A stretch of DNA of 64,000 nt from Azophilus sp965247035 (GTDB lineage: Bacteria > Pseudomonadota > Gammaproteobacteria > Pseudomonadales > Azotimanducaceae), in NCBI GenBank assembly GCA_965247035.1, contig CBDFGJ010000001.1, forward strand, positions 744,001 to 808,000. The letters run 5' to 3'. The notes below the pieces were generated by a model. That model searched no databases, was not told the DNA's origin, and saw nothing but the letters and a program-made list of their open reading frames with translations. Both the position numbers and the translations under genes were made by a program. Shown here piece by piece: positions 18,515 through 28,463 of the stretch. Each line of letters opens with the position of its first letter. Positions within the stretch are counted from its first letter, which is position 1.

Positions 18515-20305
18515 TGCGTCACGGTTCCAGCGCTGTTCTGGAAGCGGGTGACGGAATGGGGCGAAAAGGTGGCTCTGCGCGAGAAGGACTTCGGCATTTG
18601 GAACGAATACAGCTGGGCTGACTACGGCGAACAGGCACGTCTGGTCGGCTTGGGGCTTAAGGCGCTGGGGCTTGTGCGCGGCGACGTCTGCTCCATAGCA
18701 GGGGAGGTCTGTCGAGAGTGGATGTTCGCCGATCTGGGCATCAACTGCATCGGCGGCGTCGCCAACGGCGTGTATCCCACGGATTCCCCAGAACAGGTGG
18801 CCTACCTGATTGAGGACAGCGGCACCAGTTTCTACTTCGCCGAGGACGAGGAGCAGTTGGACAAGGTGCTGGAGGTGCGCGACCGCCTGCCGACGCTGCG
18901 GAAAATCATCATTTTCGACATGGAGGGCCTGCGCAACTTTCGTGACGAGCAGTGCATGAGCTACGACGAGTTGGCGGCCTTGGGGGCCGAGTACGGCAAG
19001 GCCCATCCCGAAGCTTGGCAGCAGGAGATCAAAGCTGCCCAGCCCGATGATCTGATGATCCTGACCTACACTTCAGGCACCACCGGGCCGCCCAAGGGGG
19101 CCATGATTAGCCAACGCAACATGATGTTCATGATGCGCAACCTGCAAAGCATCTACGGCATTTACCCCACGGACGAACAACTCGGCTTTCTGCCGTTGGC
19201 CCATGTGGCCGGACGCATGTTCTACACCTTTTGCAGCATGGAGTCCGGCTGCGTGGTCAATTTGGTGGAGTCGCCCGAGACCTTCGTTCAGGATCAGCAG
19301 GAAATGGCGCCCACGGTCGTTTTTGCAGTGCCTAGGGTTTGGGAAAAGCAGCACTCCACCATCACCATCAAGTTGAAGGACGGCACCGCCCTCGGCCGTT
19401 TCGCCTACGGTTTGGCGATGCGGGTGGGGCTGGCCCGCGCCGTCCACCTGAAGGCTGGGCGAGGCGCGCCTTGGTTGCTGCGGCTAGCCGGCGCGGTGGC
19501 GGACTTCCTCGTGTTCAAGAACATCCGCATTTTCTTGGGCATTGATCGCTGCCGTTGGCTGTCCACGGGCGCGGCCCCCATCGCGCCGGAACTCATCGAT
19601 TGGTTCTGGGCCATGAACAAGCCCATGTTCGAGGTCTACGGGCAGACGGAATGTACCGGTCTCGCCACCGCCAACCTACCCGGCGAGACCCGAATTGGCA
19701 GCGTCGGCCGCGCCAACCGGGAGGTTGAAGTGCGGCTTTCCGACCAAAACGAGATCCTCATTCGCAGCGCCAGCGTCATTCGGGGCTATTGGAACAAGCC
19801 GGAGAAGACCGCTGAGACCTTTCGAGACAGTTGGCTGCACACCGGCGATGTGGGACGCGTTGATGAGGACGGCTATGTGTATATCGTCGATCGCATGAAG
19901 GACATCATCATCACCGCTGGCGGCAAGAACATCACGCCCAGTGAAATCGAGAATCAGTTGAAGTTCTCCCCCTATGTGACGGACGCCGTGGTGGTCGGCG
20001 ACAGCCGCCCCTACCTAGCCTGCCTAGTGATGATCGACCATGAGAACGTCACCAAGTTCGCCCAGGACCATGACGTGCCTTTCACCAACTACACCAGCCT
20101 GTGCCACACCCAAGCCGTGCAGGACCTCATCGGCGACGAAATCGAAGCCGTCAATCGCAAGTTCGCCCGGGCGGAGACGATCAAGCGGTTTCGGCTGATT
20201 GATCAAATGCTTGACCCCGAGGATGACGAACTGACTCCTACACAGAAGTTGAAGCGCAAGGTGGTACACGAGAAATACGCTGATTTGATTGAGGAAATGT
20301 ATTAA
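18485..20305 (+). CDS. AMP-forming long-chain acyl-CoA synthetase-like ligase
   Basis: This 606-residue member of the acyl-adenylate-forming superfamily activates a carboxylic acid with ATP and CoA. Visible motifs are the P-loop TYTSGTTGPPKGAM near residue 180, YGQTECTG, the HTGDVGRVDEDGYVYIVDRMKD hinge region, and GKNITPSEIE with the catalytic-lysine domain after it. The layout matches long-chain FadD15-type ligases. I start at the ATG at 18485 because GAGGA precedes it and the 16 extra residues of the longer frame come from the duplicated segment. It directly follows livHMGF, so it may activate the acid that the transporter imports. Confidence 0.88.
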   Translation: MTANRQVIDGCVTVPALFWKRVTEWGEKVALREKDFGIWNEYSWADYGEQARLVGLGLKALGLVRGDVCSIAGEVCREWMFADLGINCIGGVANGVYPTDSPEQVAYLIEDSGTSFYFAEDEEQLDKVLEVRDRLPTLRKIIIFDMEGLRNFRDEQCMSYDELAALGAEYGKAHPEAWQQEIKAAQPDDLMILTYTSGTTGPPKGAMISQRNMMFMMRNLQSIYGIYPTDEQLGFLPLAHVAGRMFYTFCSMESGCVVNLVESPETFVQDQQEMAPTVVFAVPRVWEKQHSTITIKLKDGTALGRFAYGLAMRVGLARAVHLKAGRGAPWLLRLAGAVADFLVFKNIRIFLGIDRCRWLSTGAAPIAPELIDWFWAMNKPMFEVYGQTECTGLATANLPGETRIGSVGRANREVEVRLSDQNEILIRSASVIRGYWNKPEKTAETFRDSWLHTGDVGRVDEDGYVYIVDRMKDIIITAGGKNITPSEIENQLKFSPYVTDAVVVGDSRPYLACLVMIDHENVTKFAQDHDVPFTNYTSLCHTQAVQDLIGDEIEAVNRKFARAETIKRFRLIDQMLDPEDDELTPTQKLKRKVVHEKYADLIEEMY

Positions 20306-20431
20306 GCACTGGCGTCCCTCGCGCTAGTGAGCCAACTGGCGCAAGGGGGTATGCGGTGCTCCAAACGAGGATTTTGGCCAATCCCGACTGGTTGGCGCAA
20401 TGACTTGTGAGTGTGTCACGAAGGCGGACAA

Positions 20432-20484
20432 GCTCTCCTTGGCTGCCTGATCGAAAAAATTCCGAAATGTACTGAGCCCGTACA
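20432..20484 (+). promoter_or_regulatory. 53-bp element upstream of the tRNA-Pro/Arg/His promoter (copy B)
   Basis: It matches copy A at 3068-3120 with six mismatches and ends 4 bp before the -35 hexamer. The spacing to the promoter is conserved in both copies, which favours a regulatory role such as an UP element or activator site. Confidence 0.55.
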
Positions 20485-20488
20485 AGAA

Positions 20489-20517
20489 TTGACCGCTAGT
20501 GGTGGTGGCAGTATCAT
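20489..20517 (+). promoter_or_regulatory. Predicted promoter of the tRNA-Pro/Arg/His cluster
   Basis: TTGACC (20489-20494) and TATCAT (20512-20517) are 17 bp apart; the first tRNA starts 28 bp downstream. Confidence 0.6.
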
Positions 20518-20544
20518 TCCCGCGCCATTTCGATTCGAACATAT

Positions 20545-20621
<77 letters not shown>

Positions 20622-20631
20622 TCGCCGACTG

Positions 20632-20708
20632 GCGCTCGTAGCTCAACGGGATAGAGCATCTGCCTTCTAAGCAGGCGGTTGAAGGTTCGAGTCCTTCCGA
20701 GCGCGCCA
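20632..20708 (+). tRNA. tRNA-Arg (anticodon TCT)
   Basis: The 77-nt cloverleaf has acceptor GCGCTCG/CGAGCGC, anticodon loop CTTCTAA, a GAAGGTTCGAGTCCTTC T arm and an encoded CCA. It lies 10 bp after tRNA-Pro. Confidence 0.97.
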
Positions 20709-20751
20709 AGCCCGCCCAAGAGCTGAAGGCGGCTGGCGTTCCAAGGCTGTG

Positions 20752-20827
20752 GTGGGCGTAGCTCAGTTGGTAGAGCTCCGGGTTGTGATCCCGATGGTCG
20801 TGGGTTCGAATCCCATCGTCCACCCCA
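20752..20827 (+). tRNA. tRNA-His (anticodon GTG)
   Basis: The 76-nt cloverleaf has acceptor GTGGGCG/CGTCCAC, anticodon loop TTGTGAT, and encoded CCA. A G at 20751 can pair with C73, as needed for the extra G(-1) of tRNA-His. Confidence 0.97.
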
Positions 20828-20854
20828 TTCATTTTAGGGAGCATAGATAGGCCC

Positions 20855-22258
20855 ATGCAGGTGTCAGTGGAAGTTGTTTCCGGCTTGAAGCGCCGGTTGA
20901 GCATCAGCGTCCCCTCGCAGGAATTTGAGAAACAAGTCGGCGATAGGCTGCTTAAGGCCCAAAAGACCATCGAATTGCGCGGATTTCGTCTGGGCAAGGT
21001 GCCGATGAAGGAAGTGCGGCGCCGTTTCGGACCGGCAATGCGGTCCGAGGTGGCCGAAGAGTTGGTCGAGCGGTGCTATGTGAAAGCCTTGACCCAGGAA
21101 CGCCTGTTCCCGGCCGGTGCGCCTAAGTTTGATATCGTCAAGATAGAGCCGGAGGTGGATTTTGAGTTCACCGCCAACGTTGAGGTTCTGCCCGACATTG
21201 AGCTTGCGGACTTTGGCGACATCGAGGTGGTGCGGCCGGAGGCTGAGATCACCGATGCCGATGTGGACCAAATGGCGGAAAAGTTGCGCCAACAGCGGCG
21301 AACCTGGCGGCCGGTGGACCGTCCAGCCCGATCAGGGGACTTGGTGGAGGCCAGCCTTAACGACGGGCGCGACGATGAAACAGCGGACCGCGGAGACGAT
21401 CGGGTCAAGTTCGTCGTCGGCGAGGGCCAAGCACCCGAGTCTGTTGACTTGGCGGTGCTGAACATGCGAGCGGGCGAAACCAAGGCGCTCACCCCGGGGC
21501 GAGCGGTGGCTTTGCCGGATCATGCCGAAGAGCGCCGCACTGAGAGCGATCTTCGGCTGTGGGGAGTTGAGGAAGCGGTGCTGCCGGAGCTTAATGAAGC
21601 CTTTTTTATCTCCATGGGCATCAGCGAAGGTGGTCTTGCCGATTTTCGCGAGAGTGTGACCGCCAACATGCGGCGGGAACTCGATGCCCGGGTGCAAATG
21701 CAGATCAAAAGCCAAGTGCTGGCCGAATTGCGCAAGCGGCACCAAGTTCCCTTGCCTGAGTCCCTAGTGCATGAGGAGATCCTCGCTATCAAGGCGAGAC
21801 TCGCTTCGTCATCCCAGCTTGGCAGGCCAATTGATGCGTCAAAACTGCCTGATGAGCAGTTTCGGGCGACGGCGCAGGCGACCACCGCCAACGGTCTGAT
21901 CCTGCGTCAAATCGTGCGGGAACACCATCTTGAGGCTGATGCAGACAACGTTCGAGCTGAAATCGAGCGGGTGGCCGATGCCTACCGGGAGCCGGAGGGG
22001 ATCGTCCGCGCCATTTATAGAGACAAATCGCAACTCGCCACCATTGAAGATAAGGTGATTGAAGCCAAGGCTATCGATGTGGTTTTGGCTAGCGCCCAGG
22101 TCAAGCTGCAGTCAAGCACCTACGAGGACGTTATGCTCAACCGCGTTCTAACGGCCCTGGAGTCAGCCGATGCAGAAGCGGAGCAAGCGCGCTCAGCGGC
22201 CCCTGCGGAAACGTCCCAAGGCGCTGCGTTGAATCGGGATGGTCAGAACGCGGACTAA
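20855..22258 (+). CDS. tig: Trigger factor
   Basis: This 467-residue ribosome-bound chaperone and peptidyl-prolyl isomerase meets nascent chains at the tunnel exit. The ribosome-docking signature GFRLGKVP is at residues 43-50. The PPIase (FKBP-like) part is expected at about 150-245, and the C-terminal chaperone domain follows. The middle domain looks divergent from FKBP: the stretch at about 150-230 is rich in Asp/Arg and lacks an obvious intact FKBP core, so isomerase activity may be weak (inference). It is the first protein gene after the tRNA cluster and is followed by clpP and clpX, the standard order. Confidence 0.93.
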   Translation: MQVSVEVVSGLKRRLSISVPSQEFEKQVGDRLLKAQKTIELRGFRLGKVPMKEVRRRFGPAMRSEVAEELVERCYVKALTQERLFPAGAPKFDIVKIEPEVDFEFTANVEVLPDIELADFGDIEVVRPEAEITDADVDQMAEKLRQQRRTWRPVDRPARSGDLVEASLNDGRDDETADRGDDRVKFVVGEGQAPESVDLAVLNMRAGETKALTPGRAVALPDHAEERRTESDLRLWGVEEAVLPELNEAFFISMGISEGGLADFRESVTANMRRELDARVQMQIKSQVLAELRKRHQVPLPESLVHEEILAIKARLASSSQLGRPIDASKLPDEQFRATAQATTANGLILRQIVREHHLEADADNVRAEIERVADAYREPEGIVRAIYRDKSQLATIEDKVIEAKAIDVVLASAQVKLQSSTYEDVMLNRVLTALESADAEAEQARSAAPAETSQGAALNRDGQNAD

Positions 22259-22286
22259 AGAGAAGGCCGTAAGGAGGCGGCGCAAC

Positions 22287-22934
22287 ATGAGTCAGGACAA
22301 GACCGATCTTGAAATCGCCAATTTGGGGCTCGTGCCCATGGTGGTGGAGCAATCCGCCCGGGGCGAGCGCTCCTACGACATCTATTCGCGACTCTTGAAG
22401 GACCGCATCATCTTTATGGTCGGTCCCGTGGAGGACCAGGTGGCCAACTTGGTGATCGCGCAAATTCTCTATCTGGAGTCCGAGAACCCGGACAAAGACG
22501 TTCACCTGTACATCAATTCCCCTGGCGGGTCGGTCACTTCCGGCATGGCGATTTACGACACCATGCAGTTCGTGCGTTGCGATGTCAGCACCCTCTGCAT
22601 CGGTCAGGCGGCGAGCATGGGCGCCTTCCTGCTGGCGGCTGGTGAACCCGACAAACGCTACGCTTTGCCCAATTCGCGCATGATGCTGCATCAGCCGGCG
22701 GTGGGCGGGATGCGCGGCGTGGCCGCGGACATTGAAATTCAAGCCAAGGAGATCCTCCTGCTGCGCGAACGCTTGAACGAGCTCTTGGCGGAGAACACCG
22801 GCCAGTCGGTGGAGCGTATCCGAGCGGACTCCGACCGGGACTTTTGGATGGACGCGGACCGCGCCAAGGACTACGGGCTGATTGACTTGGTGCAGCGACC
22901 AAGAAAGGAACTGGCCAAGGTGGTTGGCCGATAG
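22287..22934 (+). CDS. clpP: ATP-dependent Clp protease proteolytic subunit
   Basis: This 215-residue serine protease forms the 14-mer barrel that degrades proteins unfolded by ClpX or ClpA. The nucleophile is in GQAASMGAFLLAAG, the catalytic His in RMMLHQPAVGG, and the Asp follows in the C-terminal half. The ATG at 22287 has a perfect AAGGAGG nine bases upstream, so I reject the longer frame from 22239. It lies 28 bp after tig. It is normally followed closely by clpX; here the gap is 244 bp and contains a dispersed repeat. Confidence 0.96.
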   Translation: MSQDKTDLEIANLGLVPMVVEQSARGERSYDIYSRLLKDRIIFMVGPVEDQVANLVIAQILYLESENPDKDVHLYINSPGGSVTSGMAIYDTMQFVRCDVSTLCIGQAASMGAFLLAAGEPDKRYALPNSRMMLHQPAVGGMRGVAADIEIQAKEILLLRERLNELLAENTGQSVERIRADSDRDFWMDADRAKDYGLIDLVQRPRKELAKVVGR

Positions 22935-22952
22935 CTGAAAAGCCGTTAACTC

Positions 22953-23096
22953 AGGGACCCTCTGATTAAATTCCAGAGATTGGCCATCGCATGGCGTCTG
23001 GAATCATTTATCATCTATTTTCAATGGCTTACACGCCAGCGGAAGACTGGTCTTGTTGCGCTGCGAAAGCCTGCGAATAGTTCAGAGGTTTCTTAA
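22953..23096 (+). repeat. Dispersed ~144-bp repeat, copy R1 (MITE-like)
   Basis: It shares its whole length with R3 (43361-43505) and, in reverse orientation, R2 (41711-41853). The left end AGGGACCCTCTGATTAA and the inverse of the right end (AAGAAACCTCTGAA) share CCTCTGA, so the ends are short imperfect inverted repeats. It contains no protein frame. It separates clpP from clpX. Confidence 0.75.
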
Positions 23097-23178
23097 GTTG
23101 TGGCAACGGAACTAGCGGGTACTTGCATTATCGCTTGAGAGAACGCAAGGTAACGTGACTGGAAACACTGGGAAGGAT

Positions 23179-24459
<1,281 letters not shown>

Positions 24460-24805
24460 CGCCGAGGTGCGCCGCCAAAAAGGCCAATGGGGCGGTTGCC
24501 GACCTGTGCAGCCTCAAGGCCACTGAGTGTCGGCGTGACGCCGACGAAACGGTGGCTTGCCATGCGGATTGGTGCGCCGACGAGGAACTGCAGGCGATCC
24601 ACCGCCGTTTTTGCCTCTTAGGAGGGTAGGTGCTTGCAGGCTAATGGCCATATTGATATAAGTGCGCTTGCGAGGGCTGAAGAAGCTTTGGTGGTCCTTG
24701 TGAGTGGGGGTGCATAGCGTCAAATTCGGACGATTCTGTGCGCCAAATATGGGCGGCGCACAGCGCCAGTAATAATCTAAAAACCATCGACAGCGAGGGG
24801 AACGA
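24460..24805. other. 346-bp gap where lon is usually found
   Basis: In many gammaproteobacteria lon lies between clpX and hupB. Here no Lon-like frame exists on either strand. A perfect 7-bp hairpin (GTCGGCG TGA CGCCGAC, 24529-24545) lacks a following T-run, so I do not call it a terminator. A ribosome binding site for hupB (GAGGGG) is at the end. Confidence 0.7.
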
Positions 24806-25078
24806 GTGAACAAATCTGAAATCATTGATCACATTGCCACAGAAGCAGGCATATCCAAGGCCGATGCGGGCCGCGCATTAGACGCGGCCTTGCAGGCCAT
24901 CACCAATTCACTCACCCAAGGCGAGCCGGTCTCCTTGATAGGTTTTGGCACTTTCCTAGTTCGGAACCGTGCTGCTCGTTCCGGCCGCAACCCGCAAACC
25001 GGCGATCCCATTAAGATAGCGGCTTCAAGGGTAGCTGCGTTCAAGCCTGGAAAGGCATTGAAGGACGCCCTGAACTAA
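24806..25078 (+). CDS. hupB: DNA-binding protein HU
   Basis: This 90-residue nucleoid protein bends DNA and keeps the chromosome compact. The family pattern is complete: MNKSEIIDHIA at the start, GFGTFLVRNRAARSGRNPQTG with the DNA-inserting arm (the usual NP pair is present), and AAFKPGKALKDALN at the end. It starts with GTG preceded by GAGGGGAAC. Its position between the clp genes and ppiD supports the HU-beta type. Confidence 0.95.
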   Translation: MNKSEIIDHIATEAGISKADAGRALDAALQAITNSLTQGEPVSLIGFGTFLVRNRAARSGRNPQTGDPIKIAASRVAAFKPGKALKDALN

Positions 25079-25082
25079 ATTT

Positions 25083-25122
25083 CTTTAGCCCGGCGGCTTC
25101 CTATGGGAAGCTGATGCTAAAG
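25083..25122 (+). terminator. Strong two-part hairpin after hupB, possible terminator
   Basis: CTTTAGC (25083-25089) pairs with GCTAAAG (25116-25122), enclosing GCTTCC/GGAAGC with a 4-nt TATG loop. No T-run follows, so it may stabilise the 3' end rather than terminate. It is followed by TAGGGCC, as in the repeat near 990. Confidence 0.4.
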
Positions 25123-25541
25123 TAGGGCCCGCTCGGCGAGGGATGCCTTGATGCATTCAGGGTCATTTCCGTTGCTGTCATTGCGGCGCTCTGTGTGTCG
25201 CCCAGCAAGTCTAGGCGGTTGTCGGATTTGCAGATCGGTCCGGTTCCGCCTCGTTGAACTCCCGCCTTGCGGATTGGGATGCCCCTATCCGCCGCGTTGT
25301 CAAGGGCCCAGTGCTGAGGCGTTAAGCTAAGATGGGCTTGGCAAGCGGGTTGGGGCTCGCTTTGTCGAGTTGGCGTTTTCTAATTGATGACCGCGCAATG
25401 TCCTGTGGGTTGATTTACTGCTGTGCAGTTTGCTTTAAGATGCCCGCAGTGAGCGGCCACCACGCGGTGGTGCAAGGAACGCAGGGCATGTCTCGCGGCT
25501 CGTCCTCGTCAAAGCCGGGCATCTTTCTGGGGTAACTGACC
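25123..25541. other. Gene-free stretch upstream of ppiD
   Basis: Only short overlapping frames occur. A perfect CACCAC/GTGGTG inverted repeat near 25459 is the only structure that stands out. The ppiD promoter must lie here. Confidence 0.5.
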
Positions 25542-27455
25542 ATGCTGCAAAAAATGCGGGATCAAACCCAAAGCATGGGCTTCAAGATCATTGTCGCCGT
25601 GCTGATTTTTGCGCTCGCCTTTTTTGGCTTCGGCGCCTTCAACATCTTCACCCCTAGCGACCCGATCATCGCCAGCGTCAACGGCGAGGACATCACCGAA
25701 GGCAGGCTCATGCAGGTGGCAGATCAATATCGCCGCCGGCTGCTAGCCCAACGCGGCGACCAGATCGACGCCGATGATCTGGACCCTCTGTCGATTCAAA
25801 CAGCCGCGTTAGACGGCTTGGTCTCATTGACGCTGCTTGGGCAGATGGTGGAGGATCTGGGCTTGGTGGCCTCGCCCGCCCAGATGGATGCGGAGGTGCG
25901 TGCGGACCCGGGCTTTCAGGTTGAGGGCGAGTTCAGCCCGGGTGCCTATAAACAAGCCTTGTCCGCCGCGGGCTATACTCCTACCCGCTACCTGACCGAA
26001 CTGTCGGCCCAAATGAGCACTAATCAACTGCGCTCAGCCATCAGCGAAACCGCCTTCACCACGGATTGGGAAACCCGATTGCTCGTTCCCTTGTTGGAGC
26101 AACGCCGGGACTTGGCTTGGCTTCCCTTCACTGTTGAGCACTCTAGTGAGGACGTTCAGATCGACGAAGCCGACATTGAACTGCACTATGTGGAGCATGA
26201 GGCTGAAATGATGTCGGAGGAGACGGTCGATGTTGCCTATGTGGAGTTGGCTTGGAATGAGTTGCTCGACGACCCGCGCATAGCGGTCAGCGACGAGGAG
26301 CTCAGGCGCGACTACGAGGCCGACAAGGCCGAAGCCGGGGATGGCGATCAGCGGCGCAGTTCCCACATTCTTCTTCGCACCGAGGATGGGCGCACGGAGG
26401 AACAAGCGCAGGCGCAATTGCGGCAGTTAGCTGAGCGTCTTGCCGCTGGGGAATCCTTCGCTGAATTGGCCAAGGCCCATTCCGAGGACTTAGGCTCCGC
26501 CGCCGGCGGCGGCGACCTCGGCACCGCCGGCCGGGGTGTGTTCGACCCTGCTTTTGAGGAGGCGCTATGGCAACTGCAGGAAGGGCAAGTTTCGCCGCCG
26601 GTCAAATCAGCCTTCGGCTACCACCTCATTCGCCTTGATGGCATTGAACGCGTGGAGTTTCCAAGTTTCGAGGAGCAAAGGGAGGGCACTCGGCAACGCC
26701 TGCGCCAAGCTGCGGCGCGAGATCTGTATCAAGACCTAGTGCGGGAGCTTGACAACCTGGCCTTTGAGCAAAGCGACTCCTTGGACGGCCTTGCCGAGAC
26801 CTTTGGGCTGGCTGAGCAGTCCGTTGAAGGCGTCAGCCGCACCAGCGGCGAGGGCGCCTTCGACCAAGCCGATCTTCGCGAGGCGGTCTTTGCCCCGGAT
26901 GCGCTCTACGACGGCAACAACACGGCGGCGATTGAGTACGGCGATGCGCGAGCGGTCGTTGCCCGGGTTCTCAATCATCATACGTCCGAGCTTAGACCAT
27001 TGGAGCAAGTGCGCGACGAAATAGAAGCGCTGCTGGTGGAGCGGGTAGCCAAGGGTGCCTTGCTTAAGGCCTATGATGCCGCCTTGGAGCGCTTAAAGGC
27101 CGGTGACGGTGTAGGGCGGGTGGCCGATGAGCATGGGGTGGATTGGCAGACCATTGAGCAAGCTGGACGAACGGACCGCCGCGCCCCGCGCCCCGTGCTG
27201 GACGCCGCCTTTGCGCTGGCGCGGCCGGAAGAAGGCGACAAGAGCATTGGCAATGCCAACTTGGATGATGAAGGCAAGGCGGTGGTGGTGGTCACCCGGG
27301 TGGTTGATGGGGACCTTTCGGCCTTGGCGGACGTCTATGTGGACAGCTTGCGTGACATATTTCTTAACAACATTCGGCAATTGGACTTCGATGCCTTCTA
27401 TCAGAGCTACTTTAAGGCGGCGGACATATCGCGCCGCGGTCTGCAAGCGGAATAG
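25542..27455 (+). CDS. ppiD: PpiD-type periplasmic folding factor (SurA N-domain, parvulin)
   Basis: This 637-residue inner-membrane-anchored chaperone has one N-terminal transmembrane helix (GFKIIVAVLIFALAFFGFGAF) and a large periplasmic part. A SurA-like N-domain follows (VNGEDITEGRLMQVADQYRR), then a parvulin PPIase domain at about residues 265-365 (SSHILLRTED, AKAHSEDLGSAAGGGDLG, FGYHLIRLDGI), then a C-terminal SurA-like half. It helps newly exported proteins leave the Sec channel. Its place after hupB is the standard order. The C-terminal end is longer than the parvulin core requires but fits the PpiD family. Confidence 0.92.
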   Translation: MLQKMRDQTQSMGFKIIVAVLIFALAFFGFGAFNIFTPSDPIIASVNGEDITEGRLMQVADQYRRRLLAQRGDQIDADDLDPLSIQTAALDGLVSLTLLGQMVEDLGLVASPAQMDAEVRADPGFQVEGEFSPGAYKQALSAAGYTPTRYLTELSAQMSTNQLRSAISETAFTTDWETRLLVPLLEQRRDLAWLPFTVEHSSEDVQIDEADIELHYVEHEAEMMSEETVDVAYVELAWNELLDDPRIAVSDEELRRDYEADKAEAGDGDQRRSSHILLRTEDGRTEEQAQAQLRQLAERLAAGESFAELAKAHSEDLGSAAGGGDLGTAGRGVFDPAFEEALWQLQEGQVSPPVKSAFGYHLIRLDGIERVEFPSFEEQREGTRQRLRQAAARDLYQDLVRELDNLAFEQSDSLDGLAETFGLAEQSVEGVSRTSGEGAFDQADLREAVFAPDALYDGNNTAAIEYGDARAVVARVLNHHTSELRPLEQVRDEIEALLVERVAKGALLKAYDAALERLKAGDGVGRVADEHGVDWQTIEQAGRTDRRAPRPVLDAAFALARPEEGDKSIGNANLDDEGKAVVVVTRVVDGDLSALADVYVDSLRDIFLNNIRQLDFDAFYQSYFKAADISRRGLQAE

Positions 27456-27722
27456 GCGAGAAGTTGCGCTGGCGGGTTGGTCGAGTTCGGCGCTGGAGGA
27501 ACATCGTTTTGACGCCCCATGCGTCTGCGGCCGATCGCCGGAAGCAGTGTCCGCGCCGCTGGGAAGGCTGCTTGTGACCCTGATGCCAAGTTGCTGCTTC
27601 ACGGTCTCGGCGCACGAAGCATGTGATGCGTCGCCGCGCTTGGCCCAGCAACCACATGCGGCCTCTTATTCCACTGGTTTTCTTTGCCGCACCGCGCTGG
27701 TGCCGCAACCGACGTGGTTGGC

Positions 27723-28463
27723 GTGAACTGGTTCAACACCGGCTTTGGAGAGCGGCTTTTGGCCGAGGAGCAGCCCCGATTGGATGAATGGGTCAGGCGA
27801 TTGAACGGCGAAGTCCTAGTTTGGTCGGGGCCTATTCCCGATGCCGCTCAGGGGGTGAAGCGCTGCATGGTGCGCAGCCGCCTCTACCTGGCCCGGGACC
27901 TTGCCGGGAAAAGCCATCCGCCATCGGTCGGCATGACCTCCTTGGTCGGCCATTTGGCCGCCTTGCCACTTAAGAACCAAGGCGTTGACGGATTGGTGCT
28001 GCACCACAGCCTGGAAGGCGAGGAGGATCCACGCAGCGCCCTGCGGGAAGTTGGTCGCGTCATCGCCCCCGGCGGCCGCCTGATCATCTGCGCCTTCAAC
28101 GTCTTCAGCGCCTGGGGCCTGCGCAGCTTCTACGGCCGTTTTCGCGATGATGTCTTTTCCGGCTTGAAGTTCATCAATCCTCTGCGGCTCTTCGACTGGT
28201 TGGCGCTGCTCGGTTTTGAACTGGACGGGCGACCTGAGTATTTGGGCTATGGCGCGCCGCTGAACATCGGCCGAGATGCGGCCGGCGGAGTGGCCTCCTG
28301 GCTTGGGAAAACGCAGCCGCCGGTGGCTGGCGCCTTGCTGATTGCCGCCGTCAAGCAGGCGCAGGGGATCCATTTCAACCCGCCCACCCGACTGCTCCGC
28401 CGCGGCAAATTAGCGACCTCGGCCTACCCCCGGCTCAGACCCCAGAACAAGCGTGTGGCCTGA
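27723..28463 (+). CDS. SAM-dependent methyltransferase (class I, gloB/rnhA-linked family)
   Basis: This 246-residue protein resembles the methyltransferase commonly encoded upstream of rnhA in gammaproteobacteria. The early segment FNTGFGERLLAEE matches the family start, and the methyltransferase core shows a degenerate LVLHHSLEGEEDPRSALREVGRVIAPGGRLIICAFN segment typical of motif IV to motif post I. I start it at the GTG at 27723; a longer frame to 27684 lacks family character. The stop overlaps the rnhA start by one base. The substrate is unknown. Confidence 0.75.
   Translation: MNWFNTGFGERLLAEEQPRLDEWVRRLNGEVLVWSGPIPDAAQGVKRCMVRSRLYLARDLAGKSHPPSVGMTSLVGHLAALPLKNQGVDGLVLHHSLEGEEDPRSALREVGRVIAPGGRLIICAFNVFSAWGLRSFYGRFRDDVFSGLKFINPLRLFDWLALLGFELDGRPEYLGYGAPLNIGRDAAGGVASWLGKTQPPVAGALLIAAVKQAQGIHFNPPTRLLRRGKLATSAYPRLRPQNKRVA

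Noticed and set aside
24529..24545. Perfect 7-bp hairpin after clpX as a terminator
   Set aside because: No T-run follows it, so it does not meet the intrinsic-terminator pattern.
24514..24825. 103-residue minus-strand frame between clpX and hupB
   Set aside because: Arg- and Pro-rich composition without any recognised domain, overlapping the hupB start; no sign of a ribosome binding site or homology.
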